This document shows positions 54,569 through 63,479 of a stretch of 64,000 nt of DNA, piece after piece. The DNA lies in assembly GCF_020911925.1 (NCBI RefSeq), contig NZ_CP087134.1:3658001-3722000 (forward strand). Direction: 5' to 3'. This DNA comes from Flavobacterium cupriresistens. Lineage in GTDB: Bacteria > Bacteroidota > Bacteroidia > Flavobacteriales > Flavobacteriaceae. How positions within the stretch are numbered: position 1 is the first letter of the stretch; every line of letters begins with the position of its first letter. A program made the translations under genes and the position numbers. The notes beneath the pieces were generated by a model that was given only the letters and a program-made list of their open reading frames with translations, was not told the DNA's origin and ran no database searches.

Positions 54569-55595
54569 TTTTTGGGTTTATTATTTGTTTTTTTAATTCT
54601 TCCAGTTCGGCTACGATTTTAGGTAAGTTCTTAAAATGAACATACGATTTACTAAAATCACTTAAACTAAAGGTTGGACTTCCTTGTAAAACTTCGTCGT
54701 CCTTAATATTTCTGGCAACGCCTGATTGCGCCTGAACTCTCACATTATTCCCAATAGTTAAGTGGCCTGCTATACCAACCTGCCCACCAATCATACAATT
54801 TTCGCCAATTTTTGTAGAACCGGCAACACCTGTTTGCGCTGCAATTACGGTATTTTTACCAATTTCTACATTGTGTGCGATTTGAATCTGATTGTCTAAT
54901 TTAACTCCTTTTCTAATAATTGTAGAACCAAGTGTAGCTCTGTCAATTGTAGTGTTGGCGCCAATATCTACATTGTCCTCCAGAATCACATTCCCGATTT
55001 GCGGTACCTTACTGAATACTCCTTCTTCATCTGGAACGAAACCGAAACCATCAGCCCCGATAATAGTACCGGAGTGTATCGTACAATTATTCCCAATTAT
55101 AGTTTCAGAGTATATTTTAGCGCCGGCAAAAATATAGACATTATCGCCAATAACAACATTATCGCCAATAAAACTGTTTGGGTAAATTTTTACGTTGTCT
55201 CCTAAGACCACATTCTGTCCTATATAACTAAAGCTGCCTAAGTATAGATTTTCGCCATATTTAGTGCCTTCAGAGATAAAAGAGTTTGCTTCAATTCCGT
55301 TTTTATTCAATTTTACCTGATTGTAAAACTGCAATAGTTTGGAAAAAGAGGCATAGGCATCTTCTACTTTTATTAAAGTTGTCGTAATTTCTGCTTCGGG
55401 TGTAAAACTATCGTTAACAATGGTTACCGTTGCTTTTGTTGTGTATATGTAATTGATATACTTTGGATTAGCTAAAAAAGTCAGCGACCCTTCCTCACCT
55501 TCTTCGATTTTAGATAAGTGAGAAACTTCTGCAAGGGGATTCCCAACAACTTCTCCATCTAAAATTCCTGCTATTTGTTCTGCTGTAAATTTCAT
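54552..55595 (-). CDS. lpxD: UDP-3-O-(3-hydroxyacyl)glucosamine N-acyltransferase
   Basis: Third step of lipid A synthesis. It has 347 residues. The N-terminal uridine-binding domain (about 1-100; [20 protein letters not shown]) is followed by hexapeptide repeats and the catalytic His in [40 protein letters not shown] is a strong family motif. A C-terminal helix ends the protein. It is overlapped at its 3' end by lpxC-fabZ and preceded by the HD hydrolase gene (39-bp gap). A TATTTTTG box lies immediately before the ATG (minus strand, 55601-55608), which would give an almost leaderless transcript; unproven. Confidence 0.95.
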   Translation of the reverse strand: MKFTAEQIAGILDGEVVGNPLAEVSHLSKIEEGEEGSLTFLANPKYINYIYTTKATVTIVNDSFTPEAEITTTLIKVEDAYASFSKLLQFYNQVKLNKNGIEANSFISEGTKYGENLYLGSFSYIGQNVVLGDNVKIYPNSFIGDNVVIGDNVYIFAGAKIYSETIIGNNCTIHSGTIIGADGFGFVPDEEGVFSKVPQIGNVILEDNVDIGANTTIDRATLGSTIIRKGVKLDNQIQIAHNVEIGKNTVIAAQTGVAGSTKIGENCMIGGQVGIAGHLTIGNNVRVQAQSGVARNIKDDEVLQGSPTFSLSDFSKSYVHFKNLPKIVAELEELKKQIINPKNGNNG

Positions 55596-55634
55596 CGCGA
55601 CAAAAATATAAAAAATAGATTTTAAATGTTAATT

Positions 55635-56864
55635 TTAGATAAGTTGTTTTGGAAAACAGATGTAATATTTTGTTACCAATTTAGATAACGACTTCAAATT
55701 CAACTGATCAGAAGCTTCGACAACATCTTCAATTGTTTTATCTTTTTTCAAAATTCGTATAGGCTCTGCTTCTTTGCTGTAAGCCTGATTTTTTATTTTT
55801 CCTCTGAAAATAAAATAACCTGCTTCTAATAAGGAAACATTATGTTCTTGCGCAAATTCTTCTTTTAAAGACTGAGATTCTTCCATCGGAATTTTATCTG
55901 CACTGAGTTTTATCTTTAATAAATCTCTGTTAATTATCATTTTGCTTAAAGTAGACAATATAAAATCGTCGTGTTTCTGCCAGGCTTTTAAAGCACTTAT
56001 AATATCAAAATCGTCCAGTTGAGAAAATAAATCTAACTTTTCAGCATCGAAATTTTCGAGTGTAATTTTGTTTTTCATAAAATACAAAAGGGGTTCACTG
56101 CAAGGCAATGATTGTCCTTTTAGTACCAATTCTTTGGCTCTCTTTAAAACTTTCATTAGAATTAATTCCGCTACCAGACTAGTTTTATGCAAATAAGCCT
56201 GCCAATACATCAATCGTCTTGAAAGCAGGAATTTTTCAACAGAGTAAATTCCCTTTTCTTCAATTACCAAAACACCATCGACCACATTCATCATTTGAAT
56301 CAATCGCTCCGAATTGACATTTCCTTCTGCAACTCCGGTGTAAAAACTATCGCGTTTTAAATAGTCCATACGATCCATGTCTAATTGACTTGAGATCAAT
56401 TGCAACATGAACTTTCTGTGATATTCTCCTTTAAAAACCTGAATTGCCAAACTCAATCTTCCGTCAAATTCCTCATTTAACTGATTCATAAACAGTAATG
56501 AAATGGCTTCGTGATTGACATCTTCGACTATGCTTTTTTCCATAGCATGCGAAAACGGACCATGACCGATATCGTGTAATAAAATTGCGATATACAAGGC
56601 ATTCTCTTCTTCAGACGAGACTACTACTCCTTTAAAACGAAGTGTTTCTACCGCCTTTTGCATCAAATGCATACAGCCCAAAGCATGATGGAAACGGGTG
56701 TGATTGGCACCGGGATAAACCAAATACGAGAGTCCCATTTGCGAAATACGTCGCAAACGCTGAAAATAGGGATGCTGAATTAAGTCGTATATGAGCTCAT
56801 TCGGAATTGAAATGAAGCCATAAATGGGATCATTGAATATTTTTAACTTGTTAATTGAAGTCAC
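55635..56864 (-). CDS. HD-domain phosphohydrolase
   Basis: A 409-residue metal-dependent phosphohydrolase of the dGTPase-related type. The HD motif is clear: FQRLRRISQMGLSYLVYPGA, TRFHHALGCMHLM (first His) and LLHDIGHGPFSHAMEKS (the HD pair, about residues 97-98). Also DMDRMDYLKRDSFYTGV, the downstream Asp region. Proteins of this type are hydrolases of nucleotides, but the substrate is not shown by the sequence. It precedes lpxD in many Flavobacteria and here. Confidence 0.92.
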   Translation of the reverse strand: MTSINKLKIFNDPIYGFISIPNELIYDLIQHPYFQRLRRISQMGLSYLVYPGANHTRFHHALGCMHLMQKAVETLRFKGVVVSSEEENALYIAILLHDIGHGPFSHAMEKSIVEDVNHEAISLLFMNQLNEEFDGRLSLAIQVFKGEYHRKFMLQLISSQLDMDRMDYLKRDSFYTGVAEGNVNSERLIQMMNVVDGVLVIEEKGIYSVEKFLLSRRLMYWQAYLHKTSLVAELILMKVLKRAKELVLKGQSLPCSEPLLYFMKNKITLENFDAEKLDLFSQLDDFDIISALKAWQKHDDFILSTLSKMIINRDLLKIKLSADKIPMEESQSLKEEFAQEHNVSLLEAGYFIFRGKIKNQAYSKEAEPIRILKKDKTIEDVVEASDQLNLKSLSKLVTKYYICFPKQLI

Positions 56865-56887
56865 AATTTGGTTTTTTTATAAGACAA

Positions 56888-56895
56888 CAAATATA
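56888..56895 (-). promoter_or_regulatory. -7 element of the HD hydrolase-lpxD promoter
   Basis: Minus-strand TATATTTG matches TAnnTTTG, 23 bp before the ATG. It probably drives the HD-lpxD-lpxC/fabZ-lpxA unit. Confidence 0.6.
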
Positions 56896-57054
56896 ACTAA
56901 ATTACTACTTATTCGGTTTTTGTTTGCATTCAAAAAATAAAACAATTTTAGTACTGCAACAAAAGTGTTTTTATCCGGAGGACTGCGAAGTCTTTTAAGG
57001 CCCCCTTTAACGCGTTTTTTAGGTAACCTAAATTTAACACAAATTTAAGTTCGG

Positions 57055-57078
57055 TTGGTTCTGTAAATAACGAACCAA
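57055..57078. promoter_or_regulatory. Candidate operator for the GbsR/MarR-type regulator
   Basis: Perfect inverted repeat TTGGTTC-N10-GAACCAA. It lies 4 bp upstream of the -7 box, between the normal -33 and -7 positions, where a bound dimer would block RNA polymerase. Confidence 0.7.
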
Positions 57079-57082
57079 AATC

Positions 57083-57090
57083 TATCTTTG
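57083..57090 (+). promoter_or_regulatory. -7 element of the efflux operon promoter
   Basis: TATCTTTG matches TAnnTTTG. It contains the possible TTG start (57088), which supports the ATG at 57103 as the true start. Confidence 0.68.
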
Positions 57091-57102
57091 CTCAAAAAAA
57101 AG

Positions 57103-57600
57103 ATGAAATCGATTCAAAAAGAGAGAGAAGATCTCATAGAATCTTTCGGAGTTTACTTCGAATCATTTTATCATATGTCTCCATTAGGTTCCAGAATCCT
57201 TGGATTGCTAATCGTTGACGGTATAAAAGAGGGCTTGACATTTGAACAATTGGTAGAGAAAACCGGCGCCAGTAAAAGCTCTGTTTCCACGAATCTGAAC
57301 TTGCTTCTAAAAATGGAAAAGATAAACTACTTTACGATACCGGGAGACCGGAAAAAGTACTACAAGTCTTCTCCGTTTAGCGAGCGATTAAACAGTTATC
57401 TCAAGATTATTGCTTACGAAAGAAAAATCATTGATAAGATGCTCTCCTATCGCGAAAAAACGATGTCAAGTCCGGAAGAGCTAATAAATCTGGACAATAC
57501 CAGAGCTTATAAAGCGCACGTAATAAAAGTTGAAGAACTGATAAAAGAAACTATATCTGAATTTACAGAAATAGAAAATCCGACAAATCCCCACAAATAA
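57103..57600 (+). CDS. GbsR/MarR-type transcriptional regulator
   Basis: A 165-residue winged-helix regulator. The HTH region is about residues 35-85: ILGLLIVDGIKEGLTFEQLV, EKTGASKSSVSTNLNLLLKM, then the wing YFTIPGDRKKYYKSS. The C-terminal helices dimerise. It is the first gene of an RND efflux operon (20 bp before the adaptor gene) and is preceded by a strong inverted repeat in its own promoter, so it is likely a repressor of the operon relieved by a pump substrate. This is inferred from layout. Confidence 0.9.
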   Translation: MKSIQKEREDLIESFGVYFESFYHMSPLGSRILGLLIVDGIKEGLTFEQLVEKTGASKSSVSTNLNLLLKMEKINYFTIPGDRKKYYKSSPFSERLNSYLKIIAYERKIIDKMLSYREKTMSSPEELINLDNTRAYKAHVIKVEELIKETISEFTEIENPTNPHK

Positions 57601-57620
57601 TTAATTCAAATTAAATAAGT

Positions 57621-58739
57621 ATGAAGCATATTTCATTTTCTCTGTTAGCCATTATGCTAGTTTTTGCATCCTGCAAAAAAAAGGAAGAACAAGCACCGCC
57701 TCAAGGCCCTGCTCCTTTTCCGGTTAAAACTGTTACAATTCAGAATGCGACGGTATATCAAGACTATACTGCCAATCTTGAAGGGCAACAGAATGTGGAA
57801 ATACGTCCAAAAGTAAACGGATTTATTCAAAAAATATATGTTGATGAAGGTCAGGTTGTAAAAAAAGGACAATTGCTTTTTAAACTAGAAACGCAAACGT
57901 TAAATGAAGATGCTTCTGCAGCAAAAGCCGCTGTTCAGGCTGCCCAGGTTGAAGTAGACCGATTGAAACCTTTGGTGGATCGAAAAATCATTAGTGTGGT
58001 ACAATTGGAAACGGCAAAAGCGAAATTAGCTCAGGCAAAAAGTACATACGGAAGCATTGTGGCCAATATTGGCTATGCAACAATTTACTCTCCGGTAAAC
58101 GGTGTTATTGGTGGATTGCCTTTCAGAGAAGGAAGTTTGGTTAGTGCTACTAACGAAATGCCACTGACAACGGTATCTGATACCAAAATTGTTCGTGCCT
58201 ATTTCTCTATGAATGAAAAGCAATTGTTGTTCTTTAATAAAACATTTAAAGGAGCGACAACTGCCGAAAAATTAAAAGCAGCTCCTTTGGTTTCCTTGAT
58301 TTTAGTTGATAACTCAGAATACGATCAAAAAGGAAGAATTGCAACGATGAACGGTCTGGTGAATGCACAAACCGGAACGACACAATTCAGAGCTGAATTT
58401 GCTAATCCTGAAGGGATTTTAAGAAGTGGAAGCACCGGTATTATTCGTTTACCGATTGAAGAAAAAGATGTAATTCTGGTTCCTCAAAATGCCGTTTTCG
58501 AGGTTCAGGGAAAACAGACCATTTACGTGGTGGAGAAAGGCAATAAAGTAAAGTCGAGAATCATTGAAACCAATGGGACGACAGCGCTAAACTATATTGT
58601 TTCTTCAGGGCTTAAAGAGGGTGAAATTGTTGTAATCGAAGGAGCGTCAAAATTAAAAGACGATGCAGAAATTACACCACAACAAGCCAAAGATGAGGCT
58701 GTAACTACAGCAAATACAAATTCTTCCGCTAAAAAATAA
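57621..58739 (+). CDS. RND efflux periplasmic adaptor (membrane fusion) lipoprotein
   Basis: A 372-residue AcrA/MexA-type adaptor. Lipoprotein signal with Cys18 (LVFASCKKKEE). The biotinyl-lipoyl half-motifs are NVEIRPKVNGFIQKIYVDEG and ATIYSPVNGVIGGLPFREGS, around a coiled-coil hairpin (about 90-135; ASAAKAAVQAAQVEVDRLKP). Beta-barrel and membrane-proximal domains follow. It bridges the RND pump and the outer-membrane factor encoded just downstream. Confidence 0.95.
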   Translation: MKHISFSLLAIMLVFASCKKKEEQAPPQGPAPFPVKTVTIQNATVYQDYTANLEGQQNVEIRPKVNGFIQKIYVDEGQVVKKGQLLFKLETQTLNEDASAAKAAVQAAQVEVDRLKPLVDRKIISVVQLETAKAKLAQAKSTYGSIVANIGYATIYSPVNGVIGGLPFREGSLVSATNEMPLTTVSDTKIVRAYFSMNEKQLLFFNKTFKGATTAEKLKAAPLVSLILVDNSEYDQKGRIATMNGLVNAQTGTTQFRAEFANPEGILRSGSTGIIRLPIEEKDVILVPQNAVFEVQGKQTIYVVEKGNKVKSRIIETNGTTALNYIVSSGLKEGEIVVIEGASKLKDDAEITPQQAKDEAVTTANTNSSAKK

Positions 58740-58747
58740 TAGTAAAG

Positions 58748-61700
58748 ATGTTAAAAACTTTTATAGAAAGACCAGTTCTCTCGACGGTAATTTCGATCTT
58801 AATTACCATTTTAGGTATTTTAGGATTGATGACTTTGCCGATCGAGCAATATCCCGAAATAGCCCCTCCAACCGTACAGGTTAGTGCTACCTATACCGGA
58901 GCCAATGCAGAAACCGTACTTAACAGTGTCGTGATTCCTTTAGAGGAAGAAATCAACGGTGTGGAAGGAATGACTTATATGACTTCGTCTGCTGCAAATG
59001 ACGGTTCTGCCAAAATATCTGTTTATTTTGAACTTGGAATTAACCCGGATATTGCCGCGGTAAACGTTCAAAACAGAGTTTCCCGTGCCACCAGCAAATT
59101 GCCACAGGCCGTTGTACAGACGGGAGTAACAACACTTAAGAGTCAGACTAGTGCCTTGATGTTTTTTGCTTTGTATTCTAATAATAATGATTTTGACGAA
59201 ACCTATATTCAGAATTATGCTAAAATCAACCTTGTACCTAAATTACAACGTGTAAAAGGAGTTGGACAAGTAAATGTTTTTGGTGCCAAAGATTACTCCA
59301 TGAGAATCTGGATTGATCCGGAGAAGATGGCTTCTTACAGTGTTTCTCCTAAAGATATTCAGGCAGCATTACAAGAACAAAACGTAGAAGCGGCACCGGG
59401 TAAATTTGGAGAAAATGCGGAAGGTGTTTACGAATATGTAATCAAATACAAAGGCCGTCTTTCTGAAATTAAGGATTATGAAAACATCGTGATCAAATCA
59501 ACCGGAAACGGGAATTTCCTTCATTTAAAAGATGTCGCAACGGTTGAATTGGGTGGTTTCAATTATGGAACAAAAAATATTGCCATGGGTAAACAAGGTG
59601 TTGCTGTTGGTGTATTTCAAACTTCCGGTTCTAATGCGCAAGACATTATTACAGAGGTTACCAAAATTCTTGACGAGACCAAACCCGATTTTCCAAAAGG
59701 AGTAGATTATGTAATTCCATTTAATACAAAAACATTCCTTGATGCCTCTATTGAAAAAGTAATTCACACTTTGGTAGAAGCTTTTATATTGGTATTTATA
59801 GTAGTGTTTTTATTTCTTCAGGATTTTAGATCTACTTTAATTCCGGCGATAGCCGTTCCGGTAGCGATTATTGGTACGTTTTTCTTCCTGCAGGTATTTG
59901 GTTTTTCGATCAACATGCTGACTTTATTTGCCATGATTCTGGCTATTGGTATTGTCGTCGATGATGCAATTGTCGTCGTCGAGGCCGTCCATGCTAAGCT
60001 GGACGAAGGAGCAAAATCCGGAAAAGAAGCTACTATTTCTGCGATGAGTGAAATCACAGGAGCTATTGTTTCTATTACTTTGGTAATGGCTGCCGTATTT
60101 ATTCCGGTGTCGTTCTTGAGCGGGCCTTCAGGAGTATTTTATCAGCAATTTGCGATTACTTTAGCGATAGCGATCTTAATTTCTGCAGTAAATGCATTAA
60201 CGCTAAGTCCGGCATTATGTGCCTTGTTCTTAAAGCCGCATGCAGATTCTGAGCACGGACATGAACACAAAAATTTTAAAGACCGTTTCTTCATTGCATT
60301 CAACACCAGTTTCGACAGGATGAATGACCGATACGTGAAATCTCTTGGTTTTTTAGCCAAAAGAAAATGGATTGCCATTACTGGACTGGCGGTTTTCTCT
60401 GCGATCACGATCTTTTTATTCCAAAGTACACCTTCAGGGTTTATTCCGAATGAAGACAGGGGGATTATTATGGCAGATTTAACGTTGCCTCCGGGAACAA
60501 CGTTGGAGAAAACGCAACTAGCCGTTAATGAATTGGATTCTATTGTTTCTTCAATGGATATCGTTGAATCGAGAATGAGTGTGGTGGGTTTCAGTTTATT
60601 GAATAGCGTAAACGGAGGTTCTTATGCCTTTATGGTTATTAAATTAAAAGACTGGAAATACCGAACAGAGGCCAATCAGTCTGTGGATGCCATTGTGGGG
60701 CAATTGTTTGCAAAAACAGCTCACTTTAAAGACGCCAGAGCCTTATTTTTTACACCACCAAGTGTACAGGGATTTGGATCTGCGGATGGTTTTGAGCTTA
60801 AAATTCAGGACATAGGAGATGATGATTGGGCAACGGTAAGTAAAGTGAGTAATGAGTTTTTGGGTGAATTAATGAAAAGACCTGAAATTCAATACGCAAT
60901 CACGAACTTCAACCCTACTTTCCCTCAATATCAAATGGATATTAATGTAGAAAGAGCTAAAAACGCAGGAGTTTCTGTGAGTGATATTTTTAATACGATG
61001 CAAGGGTATTATGGAGGTCTTTATACGACTGATTTCAATAAATTCGGAAAACAATACCGTGTTATGATTCAGGCAAAACCTTCAGACAGAGCCAATCTGG
61101 AATCGATCAATTCCGTATACGTGAAGAATAATTCCGGACAGCAGGTTGCTATAAGTCAGTTTGTTGATTTCAAAAGAATTTACGGGCCTGAGGCGGTTGC
61201 ACGTTTCAACATGTTAAAAGCAGTAAACGTAAATGGTAAAGCTAAACCGGGTTACAGTTCAGGAGACGCGATTAAAGCCATTCAGGAAGTTGCCGCGCAG
61301 CATTTGCCAAAGACCTACAGTTATGAATTTTCAGGAATGACCCGTGAGGAAATCCTTGCAGGAAGTCAGGCGGCTGGTGTGTTCTTATTGAGTTTAATAT
61401 TTGTATACTTTTTGTTAAGTGCGCAATATGAGAGTTATTTAGTGCCTTTGTCTGTAATTCTTTCATTGCCTGTCGGAATTGCCGGAGCCATTGGTTTTGT
61501 AAAACTGGCGGGATTAGAAAACAACATCTATTTCCAGGTAGCCTTGATCATGCTTATAGGACTCTTAGCGAAAAATGCCATTCTGATCGTGGAGTTTGCT
61601 ATACAAAGGCGACGACAGGGAATGGATCTGGCACAAGCTGCTATTGAAGGTGCAAAAGCACGTTTGCGTCCGATTCTAATGACTTCTCTTGCCTTTATAT

Positions 61701-61924
61701 TTGGTTTATTACCATTAGCGCTGGCCTCCGGTGTTGGTGCTGTAGGGAACCGTTCTATTGGTATGGGAGCAGTTGGAGGAATGTTAATCGGAACGATATT
61801 CGGTGTATTTGTAATTCCGATATTGTTCATTGTTTTCCAAAGTTTGCAAGAGCGAATCTCAGGAAAACCAGTAGTAAATAATGAATCTGAAACGACACTT
61901 TTAGACGAAGAATATGAAAAATAA
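58748..61924 (+). CDS. RND multidrug efflux pump, HAE1 type inner-membrane transporter
   Basis: Proton-driven drug exporter of 1058 residues, the standard AcrB length. It begins with TM1 (TFIERPVLSTVISILITILG). The proton relay Asp pair Asp405-Asp406 lies in AIGIVVDDAIVVVEAVHAK. Porter and docking domains (for example QNRVSRATSKLPQAVVQTGV) alternate with two blocks of six TM helices, the second ending in GTIFGVFVIPILFIVFQ. The stop overlaps the start of the outer-membrane factor gene by 11 bp. Substrates are unknown. Confidence 0.96.
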   Translation: MLKTFIERPVLSTVISILITILGILGLMTLPIEQYPEIAPPTVQVSATYTGANAETVLNSVVIPLEEEINGVEGMTYMTSSAANDGSAKISVYFELGINPDIAAVNVQNRVSRATSKLPQAVVQTGVTTLKSQTSALMFFALYSNNNDFDETYIQNYAKINLVPKLQRVKGVGQVNVFGAKDYSMRIWIDPEKMASYSVSPKDIQAALQEQNVEAAPGKFGENAEGVYEYVIKYKGRLSEIKDYENIVIKSTGNGNFLHLKDVATVELGGFNYGTKNIAMGKQGVAVGVFQTSGSNAQDIITEVTKILDETKPDFPKGVDYVIPFNTKTFLDASIEKVIHTLVEAFILVFIVVFLFLQDFRSTLIPAIAVPVAIIGTFFFLQVFGFSINMLTLFAMILAIGIVVDDAIVVVEAVHAKLDEGAKSGKEATISAMSEITGAIVSITLVMAAVFIPVSFLSGPSGVFYQQFAITLAIAILISAVNALTLSPALCALFLKPHADSEHGHEHKNFKDRFFIAFNTSFDRMNDRYVKSLGFLAKRKWIAITGLAVFSAITIFLFQSTPSGFIPNEDRGIIMADLTLPPGTTLEKTQLAVNELDSIVSSMDIVESRMSVVGFSLLNSVNGGSYAFMVIKLKDWKYRTEANQSVDAIVGQLFAKTAHFKDARALFFTPPSVQGFGSADGFELKIQDIGDDDWATVSKVSNEFLGELMKRPEIQYAITNFNPTFPQYQMDINVERAKNAGVSVSDIFNTMQGYYGGLYTTDFNKFGKQYRVMIQAKPSDRANLESINSVYVKNNSGQQVAISQFVDFKRIYGPEAVARFNMLKAVNVNGKAKPGYSSGDAIKAIQEVAAQHLPKTYSYEFSGMTREEILAGSQAAGVFLLSLIFVYFLLSAQYESYLVPLSVILSLPVGIAGAIGFVKLAGLENNIYFQVALIMLIGLLAKNAILIVEFAIQRRRQGMDLAQAAIEGAKARLRPILMTSLAFIFGLLPLALASGVGAVGNRSIGMGAVGGMLIGTIFGVFVIPILFIVFQSLQERISGKPVVNNESETTLLDEEYEK

Positions 61925-63314
61925 TGTATATAAAATAGTAACAGTTGTCGTCTCGGCAACTGTTATGCAATCCTGCTTCGTTGCAAAGGAATACAAAAGA
62001 CCGGATGTAAAAACCGAGAATCTGTACCGAACCGAAGTTGCGGCAAAGGACAGCGTCTCGTTGGCCAATATATCCTGGAACAACATTTTTACAGATCCAA
62101 TTTTGCAAGGTTATATTAAAAAAGGTCTGGATAGCAATCTGGATATTCGAATTGCCATGCAAAATATCGCAGCAGCAGAAGCTTCTATGAAACAAGGTAA
62201 GTCGGGCTACTTCCCTACCCTGTCTGCCGGAACAGATTGGACGCATCAACAATTATCAAAAAACAGTCAGTTTGGAGCTTTGCTTCGTGACAGAAGCACC
62301 GATCAATATCAATTGACCGGAACTTTAAGCTGGGAAGCTGATATCTGGGGGAAAATAAGAAGTAATGCACGTGCAACAAATGCGATTTATTTGCAAACAA
62401 CAGCAGCGACTCAAGCGGTAAGAACACAGTTAATCGCTGACATTTGCTCTACTTATTTTCAATTGATTTCGATCGACGAACAGATTAGAGTTGCAGAAGA
62501 GACCTTGATAAACAGAGACGAAAGCATCGTGGCAATTCAAGCCTTAAAAGATGCCGGAAATGTTACAGAAGTTGGTGTCAAGCAAACCGAATCTCAAAAA
62601 TACGCTACCCAAATTATTATTGCAGATTTAAAAGTAGCAGGTATTCTTTTCGAAAACAAAATGAGTATTCTTTTAGGACAGCCTTCAGGTAAAATTGAAA
62701 GAAGCAGTTTTGGAGCTCAAAAAGAAGTTCCTGAAATTACTTTAGGAGTTCCGGCGACATTATTGCGTAACAGACCTGATGTAATTGCAGCAGAATACAA
62801 TTTCATGTCGTATTTTGAACAAACGAATGTCGCGAAAAGTAATTTTTATCCAACGTTTAAAATTACAGCAACAGGCGGACTTCAAAGTATTGATTTAAAA
62901 GAATGGTTTAGTGCCAATTCTATTTTTGCCAACATCGTGACCGGTTTAACACAACCTATTTTTAATAAACGTGAGATCAGAACCAAATACGAAATTGCAA
63001 AAGCCAATCAGGAAAAAGCTTACTTGCAATTTGAACAATCTTTGTTAACTGCCGGTAGAGAAGTTTCAGATGCTTTGGCACAATACAACAATGAAATTTA
63101 CAAAATATCTGTTCGTGAAAAGCAAGTGGAAGCTTTAAAAGTAGCGACTGATTATTCTGATGAATTATTGAAATATGGTTTGGTCAATTACTTGGAAGTG
63201 TTAACGGCTAAAGATGATGCTTTGAATGCGCAATTGACATTAATCGAAAATAAATACGCTAAGTATAATGCGGTAATCCAATTGTACAAAGCACTTGGAG
63301 GTGGTTGGCAGTAA
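61914..63314 (+). CDS. RND efflux outer-membrane factor (TolC/OprM-like) lipoprotein
   Basis: A 466-residue NodT-family channel. Lipoprotein Cys21 (TVMQSCFVAKEYKRPDV). Two structurally repeated OEP segments are visible (LQGYIKKGLDSNLDIRIAMQ and SYFEQTNVAKSNFYPTFKIT), with RNRPDVIAAEYNF between them and the C-terminal SDELLKYGLVNYLEVLTAKD. It completes the tripartite pump with the two preceding genes. A strong terminator follows. Confidence 0.95.
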   Translation: MKNNVYKIVTVVVSATVMQSCFVAKEYKRPDVKTENLYRTEVAAKDSVSLANISWNNIFTDPILQGYIKKGLDSNLDIRIAMQNIAAAEASMKQGKSGYFPTLSAGTDWTHQQLSKNSQFGALLRDRSTDQYQLTGTLSWEADIWGKIRSNARATNAIYLQTTAATQAVRTQLIADICSTYFQLISIDEQIRVAEETLINRDESIVAIQALKDAGNVTEVGVKQTESQKYATQIIIADLKVAGILFENKMSILLGQPSGKIERSSFGAQKEVPEITLGVPATLLRNRPDVIAAEYNFMSYFEQTNVAKSNFYPTFKITATGGLQSIDLKEWFSANSIFANIVTGLTQPIFNKREIRTKYEIAKANQEKAYLQFEQSLLTAGREVSDALAQYNNEIYKISVREKQVEALKVATDYSDELLKYGLVNYLEVLTAKDDALNAQLTLIENKYAKYNAVIQLYKALGGGWQ

Positions 63315-63342
63315 ACCCGTCCGGAAGTATTAGTTATAAAGT

Positions 63343-63378
63343 AAAAACCATCGAGTATTTTTTATTCGATGGTTTTTT
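63343..63378 (+). terminator. Terminator of the efflux operon
   Basis: AAAACCATCGA ... TCGATGGTTTTTT with an AT-rich loop and long T-tract, 28 bp after the last stop. Confidence 0.88.
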
Positions 63379-63455
63379 GTTTTTTTATAGTAAAAATTAT
63401 CATAATATTAATAAATAGCCGTTTCAAAAAGAAGTAAATTGCCAATAGATTTTAA

Positions 63456-63463
63456 TACTTTTG
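63456..63463 (+). promoter_or_regulatory. -7 element of the porX promoter
   Basis: TACTTTTG matches TAnnTTTG, 17 bp before the ATG. A TTG lies 14 bp upstream, shorter than the usual spacing. Confidence 0.6.
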
Positions 63464-63479
63464 AACAGACAAAACAATT

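Noticed and set aside
57088..57102. TTG start five codons upstream of the GbsR/MarR-type gene
   Set aside because: The codon is part of the TATCTTTG -7 box; the ATG at 57103 is preferred.
59525..61959. Minus-strand ORFs opposite the RND pump gene
   Set aside because: They are shadows of a long, well-conserved coding region.
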